From positions 1 through 5,032 of the forward strand of contig JBJHBH010000144.1 in NCBI GenBank assembly GCA_050485365.1: a DNA stretch of 5,032 nucleotides, written 5' to 3'. Below the pieces are notes generated by a model. The model was not told where the DNA came from. It saw only the letters and a list, made by a program, of their open reading frames with translations, and did no database searches. Positions 1 through 4,760 of this stretch are shown here, one piece after another. Position 1 is the stretch's first letter; every line of letters begins with the position of its first letter. The position numbers and the translations under genes are program-made. This DNA comes from JARFUG01 sp050485365 (GTDB lineage Bacteria; Desulfobacterota; Desulfuromonadia; Desulfuromonadales; JACZKF01).

Positions 1-156
1 GGCCGAGCTTATCGTTGCCGCAGGGGCGATCCCGGTCTCCCTGTGCGGAACAAGCCAGACCCCGATCCCCGCCGCCGAGCAGGTCCTGCCCCGAAGTCTC
101 TGCCCCCTGATCAAGTCGAGCTACGGTTTTGCCGTCACAGACACATGCCCTTTTTT
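1..156 (+). repeat. Terminal direct repeat, left copy (within yjiM-like gene)
   Basis: This stretch matches bases 4877-5032 at 154 of 156 positions. The first 126 bases are identical, then T replaces C at 127 and 130, and the last 26 bases are identical. Both changes are third-codon-position and silent (Gly, Phe). The repeat touches both ends of the window, so its true length is unknown. Confidence 0.95.
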
Positions 157-1054
157 CCACTTCGTCGATCTTCTCATCGCCGAAACGACCTGCGACGGCA
201 AAAAGAAGATGTACGAACTCCTCGGCGAATACAAGCCGCTGCACATCATGCAGCTCCCCCAGACGCAAACGGGCGAAGGGGCGCTTGCGTACTGGCTTCA
301 GGAGCTCGAACAGCTTCGCGACCGGCTGGAGGAGGCCTTCGGGGTCGAGATCACCGACGAGAAGCTGCGCGGCGCCATTGCCCTTCTCAACGCCGAGAGA
401 CGCGCGCTCAAGGAGCTGCAGGACCTCTGCAAGGCCGACCCCTCCCCCATCAGCGGGATCGATCTTCTGACCGTTCTGCACAATCGCGGCTTCTGCGTCG
501 ACAAGTCTGAAGCGATCTCGCTGATGGAGAAGCTGACCGCGCAGCTTCGCCTGAGGGTGGAGGCCACCGAGTCGCCCTTCCCCCACGGCACCCCGCGCAT
601 CCTCCTTACCGGCGTTCCGGTCGGACTCGGCTCGGACAAGGTGGTGCGGCTGATCGAGGAATGCGGCGCAAGCGTCGTCTGCTTCGAGAGCTGCGGCGCC
701 TACAAGTCGATCCCCCCTGTGGCGAACCAGGGCGATCCGATGGCCGCCATAGCACAGCGCTAACTGGATCTGCCCTGCTCCTGCATGTCCCCCAACCGGG
801 GGCGCTTCGAACTGGTGGAACGCCTGGCCAGGGAGTTTCACGCCGATGGCGTCGTCGACCTCACCTGGCAGGGATGCCACACCTACAACGTCGAGTCCTA
901 CAGCCTCAAAAAACATCTGCAGGCAAAGGGAGCGCTCCCTTTCCTGCAGATCGAGACCGACTATTCCGAATCCGACACCGAACAGCTCAAACTGCGGATC
1001 GAAGCGTTTCTTGAGATGCTCCCTTGCGCGCCGGGTGATCGGGGGCAAGCTTAG
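2..1054 (+). pseudogene. yjiM: YjiM/HgdB-like double-cubane-cluster dehydratase-family protein, 5'-truncated by window, internal stop
   Basis: One reading frame runs from base 2 to the TAG at 1052-1054, broken only by an in-frame TAA at 761-763. Numbered by splicing onto the matching gene start at 4761, it would be 389 residues, the usual YjiM length. Family hallmarks are LCPLIKSSYGF (around 72-82), TDTCPFF (85-91), ETTCDGKKKMYELL (100-113), CFESCG (266-271), LPCSCMSPN (296-304) and QGCHTYN (329-335). Several of these cysteines are candidate ligands for the [8Fe-9S] double cubane known from the Carboxydothermus protein; it works with an ATP-dependent activase and is an electron-accepting reductase or dehydratase. 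The TAA sits where homologues, from memory, have Tyr (YL...CSC), so TAC/TAT to TAA is likely. It removes the last 96 codons, including CSC and GCH. The frame also runs ten codons past the usual EML C-terminus. The ATG at 785 has no ribosome site. Substrate is unknown. A sequencing error at 763 would make this an intact gene. Confidence 0.87.
761..763 (+). other. In-frame TAA nonsense codon in the yjiM-like gene
   Basis: TAA lies between the codons for ...IAQR and LDLPCSCM. The reading frame and family similarity continue unbroken on both sides, so this is a point change and not a frameshift. TAA is not known to be recoded as selenocysteine (TGA) or pyrrolysine (TAG). Either the copy is a recent pseudogene or the base call is wrong. 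Confidence 0.85.
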
Positions 1055-1058
1055 GCAG

Positions 1059-1115
1059 CTTTCCGCGCGAGAAAGTCAAAAGTAAAGACTTGACCCCAAG
1101 AAGGTCCTAATTACA
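1059..1115. repeat. REP-like hairpin element after the yjiM-like gene
   Basis: Five bases after the stop, CTTTC (1059-1063) pairs with GAAAG (1071-1075). An A-rich element follows, in which GTCAA (1075-1079) pairs with TTGAC (1090-1094) or AAGTC (1073-1077) with GACTT (1087-1091), ending in GACCCC. The tail GTCCTAATTAC resembles GTCCCTAATTGC in the REP-like repeat near 3046. From memory, similar AGTAAAGACTTGACCCC-type strings recur in Desulfobacterota genomes; that recurrence cannot be tested here. There is no clear T-run, so I do not call a terminator. Confidence 0.45.
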
Positions 1116-1122
1116 GCCCATG

Positions 1123-1467
1123 TCACTCCGGCCGCCTGGCCTTGGGTAGCCCCTGCACCACCATCGCGTATGATTCATCGATCATCGCCCGCAGATCCTC
1201 GTCGGGAATCGATCCGTCGAGGACGACCGTGTTCCAGTGGCGCTTGTTCATGTGGTAGCCGGGAAGGACGGCGGGAAAGCAGTCGCGCAGGATCTCGGCC
1301 TTCACCGGATCGCATTTGAGGTTGATTCGGAGGGGGTCCTCATCGGTGGCGACCAAGGCGAACATTTTGCCGCCGACCTTGAAGACGAGCGTGACGTGAT
1401 CGAAGGGGAAGTCTTCGACGGCCCCGGGTTTCGAGGAGAGGTGGGCGTGGAGGGATTCGAAGGTCAT
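1123..1467 (-). CDS. MmcQ/YjbR-family (DUF419) protein
   Basis: This 114-residue protein fits the family's small size (about 115-120 residues). Conserved landmarks run in order: an N-terminal MTFESLHAHLSSKPGA, then EDFPFDHVTLVFKVGGKMFAL, DPLRINLKCDP, PGYHMNKRHWNTVVLDGSIPD and a C-terminal helix ending VVQGLPK. The fold is a cyanobacterial-CyaY-like, DNA-binding-type alpha/beta fold; no enzymatic role is established, and many members are annotated only as DNA-binding proteins. I chose the ATG at 1465-1467 because family similarity starts there and AGGA lies 11 bases upstream. An in-frame ATG at 1483-1485 would add six residues but has no ribosome site, and the frame open to 1665 crosses a REP-like repeat and reads as noncoding. 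It is a complete single gene, convergent with the broken yjiM-like gene and 229 bases downstream of the HEPN gene. No clear promoter of its own was found. Confidence 0.88.
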   Translation of the reverse strand: MTFESLHAHLSSKPGAVEDFPFDHVTLVFKVGGKMFALVATDEDPLRINLKCDPVKAEILRDCFPAVLPGYHMNKRHWNTVVLDGSIPDEDLRAMIDESYAMVVQGLPKARRPE

Positions 1468-1507
1468 TTGAATCGAGATCCTCATAATGCGCTGTTCTAA
1501 CTGATGC

Positions 1508-1534
1508 GGGAAATAGGGGGGTGTCCCGGATTGC
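1508..1534. repeat. REP-like repeat A (decayed copy)
   Basis: GGGAAATAGGGGG followed by GTGTCCC and ATTGC matches repeat B at 3028-3055 apart from one missing base and a short mismatch (GG instead of TA). Both copies face the same way. Copy A has lost the TAGGG/CCCTA pairing kept in B, so it looks like the older copy. It lies just upstream of the MmcQ/YjbR gene. No transposase gene is in the window. Confidence 0.6.
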
Positions 1535-1674
1535 CAGCTTGCGATACCCGCCGTGTTTCGGAATGAGCGATTCTCCCACAGGCATGCTTTTTCCGCCCCC
1601 TTGCTTTCGAGACGCTGAGCGAAGCGCCGCTCCCCCTGGAATCTTAGCGAATAATGTGTCGTCACAAGAGTTGA

Positions 1675-1691
1675 AAAGCTAATTGAGCTTT
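1675..1691 (-). terminator. Weak hairpin after the HEPN gene
   Basis: AAAGCT (1675-1680) and AGCTTT (1686-1691) form a perfect 6-base stem with a 5-base loop, starting six bases past the HEPN stop on the minus strand. The stem is AT-rich and is followed by only a short T-containing tract, so termination would be weak. It could be chance. Confidence 0.3.
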
Positions 1692-1696
1692 CGCAT

Positions 1697-2122
1697 TCAA
1701 AGGAGAATCGGCCCCAAATTCTCGACCCTTTCCAGGACTTTGTCTCCCGCCATAATCAAATCCGCGAGCAAAGTCTTATTGATATCAAGAAAACCCTCAT
1801 ACTCTCCGCGATTGCGAAGATTATGGCAGTGGGACAAAACCCTCCAGACCTCAGGCCCAACGCCGGTGGTGTGAGGCAAGCATTGGAACACCAAGAACCG
1901 GCTATCAGAGCGGTATCCTTGCCATCTCAACGCTGCAAGAGCCAGCGCATGAGTCGCATTGTAGGCAAGATCAAAGCGGCTTTCGATGGAGAGCTCTGCG
2001 TTTTTGGCATCATTCAGACGAATCCGGCCAGAATGCAGCAATCCATCGAATTCTCTCTGGTCGCCCGCCTCCCGCTTCAACCCACCACTTTTCACAAGGG
2101 CATCAAGGTTAGGAGATGTCAT
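1697..2122 (-). CDS. HEPN-domain protein, probable partner of the nucleotidyltransferase
   Basis: This 141-residue, mostly helical protein has two HEPN-type segments. The first is SRFDLAYNATHALALAALRWQGYR (residues 48-71, quoted in parts: RFDLAYNATHA, ALAALRWQGYR). The second is the VLSHCHNLRNRGEYEG region (residues 95-110). HEPN toxins are RNases with an R-x4-6-H motif. Here the equivalent is R103-N104-x3-Y108, with Tyr in place of His, as I recall for the SAV_6107-like HEPN group; that assignment is tentative. The nearby His98 and His100 lie upstream of the Arg. Its ATG sits inside the upstream nucleotidyltransferase gene (14-base overlap, different frame), so translation is probably coupled and the two proteins are made together. 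By analogy with HepT/MntA systems, the nucleotidyltransferase may modify or restrain this protein. Whether it is a toxin, an inactive scaffold or an antitoxin cannot be told from sequence. Confidence 0.8.
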   Translation of the reverse strand: MTSPNLDALVKSGGLKREAGDQREFDGLLHSGRIRLNDAKNAELSIESRFDLAYNATHALALAALRWQGYRSDSRFLVFQCLPHTTGVGPEVWRVLSHCHNLRNRGEYEGFLDINKTLLADLIMAGDKVLERVENLGPILL

Positions 2123-2714
2123 CGTCCGACCCCATCAGAAAAATCTTCGGTTGATCCAGCACCCTTTTTACAAAGCTGCTGTCGGCAGCTATTTTGTCAC
2201 GAATTTCCTGCGGCTTATAGAGACTGAGGTTGACAGGGCGCCCCAGTCGTTCTTCAACTTTGGTCAAAATGGAGAAAAGACCCGCATAAGACATGCCCGC
2301 AGAGATGACCATGAGGTCAATGTCGCTTCTGGCCTTGTCCGTGCCCTTGGCAACGGACCCATAAATGAAAGCAGCGCGGATTTCCTCCCGAACACCTTCC
2401 AGAGCCTGCCTCAAAACATCGCCAACCCCGAAGGTTTTCAGTACAATACCGCGCAGTTCCTCAAAGATGGGCGATTGCCGGTTCGCCTGGTAGTGTTTCT
2501 GGTTGCCGATCATTTTGACATTCAACAAACCGACACTTGAGAGCTTTTCCAACTCGCGCTGGACGGTGCCGATTCCAACACCTGCAAAGCGCACAATTTC
2601 CTTGGCGTAAAAGGTCTGGTCGGGGCGCCCGAATAGCAACCCGAGGACCTGTCGCTGCGTTTTGGAGAACAGCGCATCGCCGATACCGAATGTATTTTTC
2701 TCTTTCGTTCCCAT
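2109..2714 (-). CDS. Winged-helix/MNT nucleotidyltransferase (COG1708-like)
   Basis: This 201-residue protein has two parts. Residues about 11-80 form a winged helix-turn-helix (KTQRQVLGLLFGRPDQTFYAK, read in parts; then GIGTVQRELEKLSSVGLL and a wing ending QKHYQANRQSPIF). Residues about 108-170 form a minimal nucleotidyltransferase with GSVAKGTDKARSDIDLMVIS, giving G119-S120 and the metal-binding pair D131/D133. The usual third acidic strand position reads RPVNLSLY, with Asn162 where many members have Asp, so catalysis may be altered. The domain order suggests an autoregulator that also modifies a partner, as MNT proteins in MNT/HEPN systems AMPylate HEPN toxins. I chose the ATG at 2712-2714; an in-frame start at 2750 lies upstream of the predicted -10 box. 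The first gene of a two-gene operon, it overlaps the HEPN gene. It is less GC-rich than the dehydratase genes, consistent with acquisition. Confidence 0.87.
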   Translation of the reverse strand: MGTKEKNTFGIGDALFSKTQRQVLGLLFGRPDQTFYAKEIVRFAGVGIGTVQRELEKLSSVGLLNVKMIGNQKHYQANRQSPIFEELRGIVLKTFGVGDVLRQALEGVREEIRAAFIYGSVAKGTDKARSDIDLMVISAGMSYAGLFSILTKVEERLGRPVNLSLYKPQEIRDKIAADSSFVKRVLDQPKIFLMGSDDDIS

Positions 2715-2718
2715 GCGA

Positions 2719-2732
2719 GGAACTATAGTACC
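2719..2732. promoter_or_regulatory. Palindromic operator over the -10 box
   Basis: GGAACTATAGTACC is a 14-base palindrome with a single mismatched pair (positions 3 and 12), and it contains the whole -10 box. It is also framed by inverted CGTTCCC (2706-2712) and GGGAACG (2739-2745). A dimeric winged-helix protein bound here would block transcription, so autorepression by the nucleotidyltransferase gene product is the obvious candidate. The binding itself is inferred. Confidence 0.55.
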
Positions 2733-2750
2733 CAAAAAGGGAACGATCAA
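2722..2750 (-). promoter_or_regulatory. Sigma70-type promoter of the MNT/HEPN operon, probably leaderless
   Basis: Read on the minus strand, TTGATC (2745-2750) and TATAGT (2722-2727) are separated by exactly 17 bases. Only seven bases separate the -10 box from the ATG at 2714, so transcription should begin at or next to the A of the start codon. There is no Shine-Dalgarno sequence in this gap, which agrees with a leaderless mRNA. Confidence 0.65.
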
Positions 2751-2803
2751 GGGGAAAATTTGGTCGCAGGAGGAGTGCCTACGCTGACACTCTCTGCATT
2801 GCA

Positions 2804-2839
2804 GCGATTTAGTGGCGTCATTTTACCCCTGAAAATCGC
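2804..2839. repeat. Long bulged hairpin upstream of the MNT/HEPN operon
   Basis: GCGATTT (2804-2810) pairs perfectly with AAATCGC (2833-2839). Inside, AG-GG-GT (with T and C bulged) pairs with AC-CC-CT, leaving a short CATTTT loop and an unpaired GA. The bulged-stem shape resembles REP elements. On the plus strand a T-rich tract follows at a distance, so a terminator is possible but less likely. Confidence 0.5.
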
Positions 2840-2957
2840 TCTTTAAGCCTTTTTTCAAGGGGAATTTTTCGAGGTTTGACTGCGAATTCAAGGATTTATT
2901 TTGGTCCGACCCCACAAGCCTCAAGACGCGGAATGTATTCTTTCCGGACAGGTGAAA

Positions 2958-2986
2958 AAGACCTCCAAGCATTGGCAGGTGATCTT
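2958..2986. repeat. Imperfect hairpin with 3-base loop
   Basis: AAGA-CCT-CCAA (2958-2968) pairs with TTGG-C-AGG-TGA-TCTT (2972-2986) around a GCA loop, with C and TGA unpaired on the right arm. This is another bulged stem of REP-like shape, 42 bases before repeat B. Whether it forms in the cell is not known. Confidence 0.4.
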
Positions 2987-3027
2987 CCCTGGGGTTTGGG
3001 CGGGCGTGGTTGCGTCGCAAGGGTGGG

Positions 3028-3060
3028 GGGAAATAGGGGGAGTGTCCCTAATTGCTTTCC
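3028..3060. repeat. REP-like palindromic repeat B
   Basis: GGAAA-TAGGG (3029-3038) pairs with CCCTA (3046-3050) and TTTCC (3056-3060), with ATTGC bulged out. This is the stem-with-bulge layout typical of REP sequences mobilised by IS200-like RAYT transposases. It shares AAATAGGGGG, GTGTCCC and ATTGC with repeat A at 1508-1534. Its TAA (3049-3051) is the last stop before the remnant frame opens, so it abuts that gene fragment directly. Confidence 0.65.
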
Positions 3061-3336
3061 TACGGCGGCCTGCTCCCCCTGGAGCCTCCCCGGGCGGTAT
3101 TCGATCTTCACGGCGAACTGGTGGACCTCAGAAGCAATCGCCTGCTCTGGAACGCCTCGATCAGCAAATTCAACTCCCCCGAGGGAGAATGGGACGAGCC
3201 CCCGACCTTCCCCGCCCTGACGAACAGCTTCTTCCTCTCGATCGAGGAAGCCAAGAAAGAGATCCTCGACACCCTCTCCGGCAACGGAGGTAAAAGCGGA
3301 TCCGAAAGTCCGAAATCGGCCGGTGCCGCTTTGTAG
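3052..3336 (+). pseudogene. 3' remnant of a gene of unknown function
   Basis: About 94 codons open immediately after the REP-like palindrome and end at TAG 3334-3336. Codon use is GC-rich and the text reads like real protein: PPRAVFDLHGELVDLRSNRLLWN, quoted in parts as FDLHGELVDLRSNRLLW, then EWDEPPTFPALTNSF and a terminal helix EEAKKEILDTLSG. The ELVDL-x4-LLW pattern resembles the C-terminal part of bacterial lipoproteins that describe outer-membrane or periplasmic subunits, but I do not recognise the family with certainty. No ribosome site or signal peptide precedes it, and its left edge is repeat DNA, so the 5' part has probably been lost. An intact small protein starting at the TTG at 3052 is possible but unlikely. 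Confidence 0.55.
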
Positions 3337-3384
3337 TTGTTTACTTGCGAGACCACTCTAATACGATCCCGCCTTTCAGTTTGA

Positions 3385-3606
3385 CGCTGCGGGGATGTGG
3401 AAGTACTTTGTGAGCAGGAGGTTAAGGCTCTGCAGCCTGAGTTGCGCCCGTGTATTGAACAGGAGCGGGAGGTCATTGCCACCCGCAACCGGCTGATTCA
3501 CGGTTATCTCGGTAACGACGACGATACCCTGGGGAGCATCATCCAGGACGATGTGCGTTCTTTGTTGCCGCTGCTGAAATCACTCAGACAAGAGTATCAG
3601 GAATAA
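3385..3606 (+). pseudogene. 3' remnant of a HepT-like (DUF86) HEPN protein
   Basis: The frame opens after a TGA at 3382 and ends at TAA 3604-3606, giving about 73 codons. It contains the HepT signature RNRLIHGY (R-x4-H-x-Y) followed by DDDTLGSIIQDDVRSLLPLLKSLRQE, which matches the C-terminal half of HepT RNase toxins. The family normally has about 110-140 residues, and the N-terminal helices are absent. A GTG at 3397 has AGG-poor surroundings and no good ribosome site. No MntA partner lies next to it, so I treat it as a dead fragment of a second, unrelated MNT/HEPN module. The catalytic residues survive, which makes an active mini-protein conceivable but unsupported. Confidence 0.65.
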
Positions 3607-3632
3607 ACTCTCCCTGTCCCCCCTCCCCGCAG

Positions 3633-3836
3633 TTGCAGATTCCATACTTCCTCCCCCCGCTGGGGGAAGGTCTGCCCCGGCTCAATCCCCTCCTGTATCT
3701 CATCGACGGTTTCCGCCACGCCATCCTCGGGGTGGGAGACACCTCCCTGGAGACGGCCTTCGCCGTCTCAGCCGCCATTGCGCTGGCCCTTTTCGCCTGG
3801 GCGTCGCTGCTGATCGGATCGAAGCTGCGCACCTGA
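3633..3836 (+). pseudogene. 3' remnant of an ABC-2 type transporter permease
   Basis: The last 50 or so codons match the C-terminus of ABC-2 permeases: GLPRLNPLLYLIDGFRHAILG (in parts: RLNPLLYLIDGFR, HAILG), then a hydrophobic segment at residues about 42-62 (AFAVSAAIALALFAWASLLIG) and a short basic tail SKLRT before TGA 3834-3836. Full proteins have about 250-370 residues and six membrane segments; only the last survives. The homology seems to begin near 3666, at the right edge of a GC hairpin (3647-3669). The TTG at 3633 lacks a ribosome site. No ATP-binding subunit is present, so this cannot form a working exporter. Confidence 0.65.
3647..3669. repeat. GC-rich hairpin at the edge of the permease remnant
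   Basis: CTTCC (3647-3651), a bulged T, and CCC (3653-3655) pair with GGG-G-GAAG (3662-3669) around a CCCGCT loop. It sits at the point where permease similarity begins, after a C/T-rich tract (3608-3629). It may mark a recombination breakpoint. Confidence 0.45.
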
Positions 3837-3915
3837 GATTTCCGGGGACTTGCCTGTTCTGATTCGGGCATCTGAAAATCCGATCAAATCCATTGCCCTT
3901 ATCGATATTAGCTAT

Positions 3916-3944
3916 TTGACTCCCCCTCCGGCGCAGGCTAATTT
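3916..3944 (+). promoter_or_regulatory. Sigma70-type promoter of the yjiL-yjiM operon
   Basis: TTGACT (3916-3921) and TAATTT (3939-3944) are separated by exactly 17 bases, giving a predicted start near 3951 and a leader of about 30 bases before the ATG at 3981. It lies after the permease remnant, so the operon would have its own promoter. Confidence 0.6.
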
Positions 3945-3970
3945 GGCTTTTGCGCATCGATTCGCACACC

Positions 3971-3975
3971 GGAGG
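3971..3975 (+). promoter_or_regulatory. Ribosome binding site of the activase gene
   Basis: GGAGG ends five bases before the ATG at 3981. It is a strong site and supports that start. Confidence 0.85.
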
Positions 3976-3980
3976 CAGGC

Positions 3981-4742
3981 ATGATCAGTGCGGGGGTAGA
4001 CGTTGGCTCAACGGCCACCAAGGCAGTCGTCTTCGGCGGCGGGGTCCTTGGGAAGGCCCTTCTGCCGACGGGATGGAATCCGAGAGAAGCGGGGCTGCAG
4101 GCGCTGCATGAAGCGCTGCGACAGGCCTCGGTCACGCAGCAGCAGGTGAAGGCGGTGGTCGGCACCGGCTACGGCCGCATCTCCCTCCCCTTCATCGACC
4201 GCAAGGTCACGGAGGTCACCTGCCATGCACGCGGAGCGAATTTCCTCGTGCCGTCAACGCGTCTCATCGTCGATATCGGCGGCCAGGACAGCAAGATCAT
4301 CGCCGTGAACGCGGACGGCTCGGTAGCGGACTTTCTGATGAACGACAAGTGCGCCGCCGGCACCGGTCGCTTTCTCCAGGTCATGACAGGGGTTCTCGAT
4401 CTGAGCCTCGATGAGCTGGGGGAGATGGCCCTGGAACATGAACCGGTTCCGGTCAGCAGCATGTGCGCCGTTTTCGCCGAGTCCGAAGTCATCGGGCTCC
4501 TCTCCCGGGGCGTTTCCAAGGGGGCCATCGCCGCCGGCGTCATCGAATCGATCTCCCGTCGCATACAGGCGCTGGCAGGGCGGATGCCCTCCGCGGACGA
4601 AGTCACCTTCACGGGGGGCCTCGCCCGCAACAGAGCCGTCTGCCGGCGCCTGTCCGAAGCCCTCGCCCGCCCCTTGCGGGTCCCCGAAAATCCCCAGATG
4701 GTCGGCGCCCTCGGCGCCGCCCTGATCGGATATCACGGCTGA
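3981..4742 (+). CDS. yjiL: Acyl-CoA dehydratase activase / DCCP reductase (YjiL/HgdC-type ATPase)
   Basis: This 253-residue ASKHA-fold ATPase is complete and of normal length (E. coli YjiL is about 255). It reduces its partner protein by hydrolysing ATP while passing one electron from a [4Fe-4S] cluster held between two identical subunits. Visible motifs are the phosphate-1 loop GVDVGSTATKAV (5-16), GTGYGR (61-66), the DIGGQDSK loop (98-105), cluster ligands C124 in NDKCAAGTGR and C162 in SSMCAVFAESE, and the adenosine loop FTGGLARN (210-217). It is followed after 18 bases by a YjiM-like gene with its own ribosome site, the usual pairing for the double-cubane-cluster protein system and for 2-hydroxyacyl-CoA dehydratases. 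It acts in the cytoplasm under anoxic conditions, with a ferredoxin or flavodoxin probably as the donor. All key residues are present, so it should be active even if one partner copy is broken. Confidence 0.95.
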   Translation: MISAGVDVGSTATKAVVFGGGVLGKALLPTGWNPREAGLQALHEALRQASVTQQQVKAVVGTGYGRISLPFIDRKVTEVTCHARGANFLVPSTRLIVDIGGQDSKIIAVNADGSVADFLMNDKCAAGTGRFLQVMTGVLDLSLDELGEMALEHEPVPVSSMCAVFAESEVIGLLSRGVSKGAIAAGVIESISRRIQALAGRMPSADEVTFTGGLARNRAVCRRLSEALARPLRVPENPQMVGALGAALIGYHG

Positions 4743-4748
4743 TTTTTC

Positions 4749-4753
4749 AGGAG
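4749..4753 (+). promoter_or_regulatory. Ribosome binding site of the second yjiM-like gene
   Basis: AGGAG lies seven bases before the ATG at 4761 and fixes the start of this gene. Confidence 0.85.
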
Positions 4754-4760
4754 AAAGCTT

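Larger units (their letters stand above)
2751..3050. other. Hairpin-rich noncoding stretch
   Basis: I see no convincing gene here. Open frames on both strands have no recognisable motifs and run through repeats. The stretch holds three foldable sequences (2804-2839, 2958-2986 and 3029-3060), small inverted motifs such as CTGC-ATT-GCAG near 2793-2804, an A/T-rich patch (2840-2900), and a G-rich run leading into repeat B. It looks like debris of REP-like or mobile DNA between the MNT/HEPN promoter and the first gene remnant. Confidence 0.6.

Noticed and set aside
761..763. Programmed recoding of the internal stop
   Set aside because: The codon is TAA, not TGA (selenocysteine) or TAG (pyrrolysine), and the family has Tyr there.
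785..1054. A separate small gene starting at ATG 785
   Set aside because: It is in frame with and continues the same protein family as the sequence before the TAA. No ribosome site precedes the ATG, so it is the tail of the broken gene.
1123..1665. A 180-residue form of the MmcQ/YjbR protein
   Set aside because: The extra 66 residues show no family similarity, cross REP-like repeat A and have no ribosome site.
2116..2915. Repeated GTCCGACCCCA at about 2125 and 2904
   Set aside because: An 11-base match is expected by chance in 5 kb, and the first copy lies inside the nucleotidyltransferase gene.
2823..3220. Open frames on both strands around 2823-3220
   Set aside because: They overlap hairpins and repeat B, have low-complexity or repeat-derived composition and show no known motif.
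4008..4736. Long minus-strand and alternate plus-strand frames inside the activase gene
   Set aside because: These are frame shadows of a well-supported GC-rich gene; none has motifs or a ribosome site.
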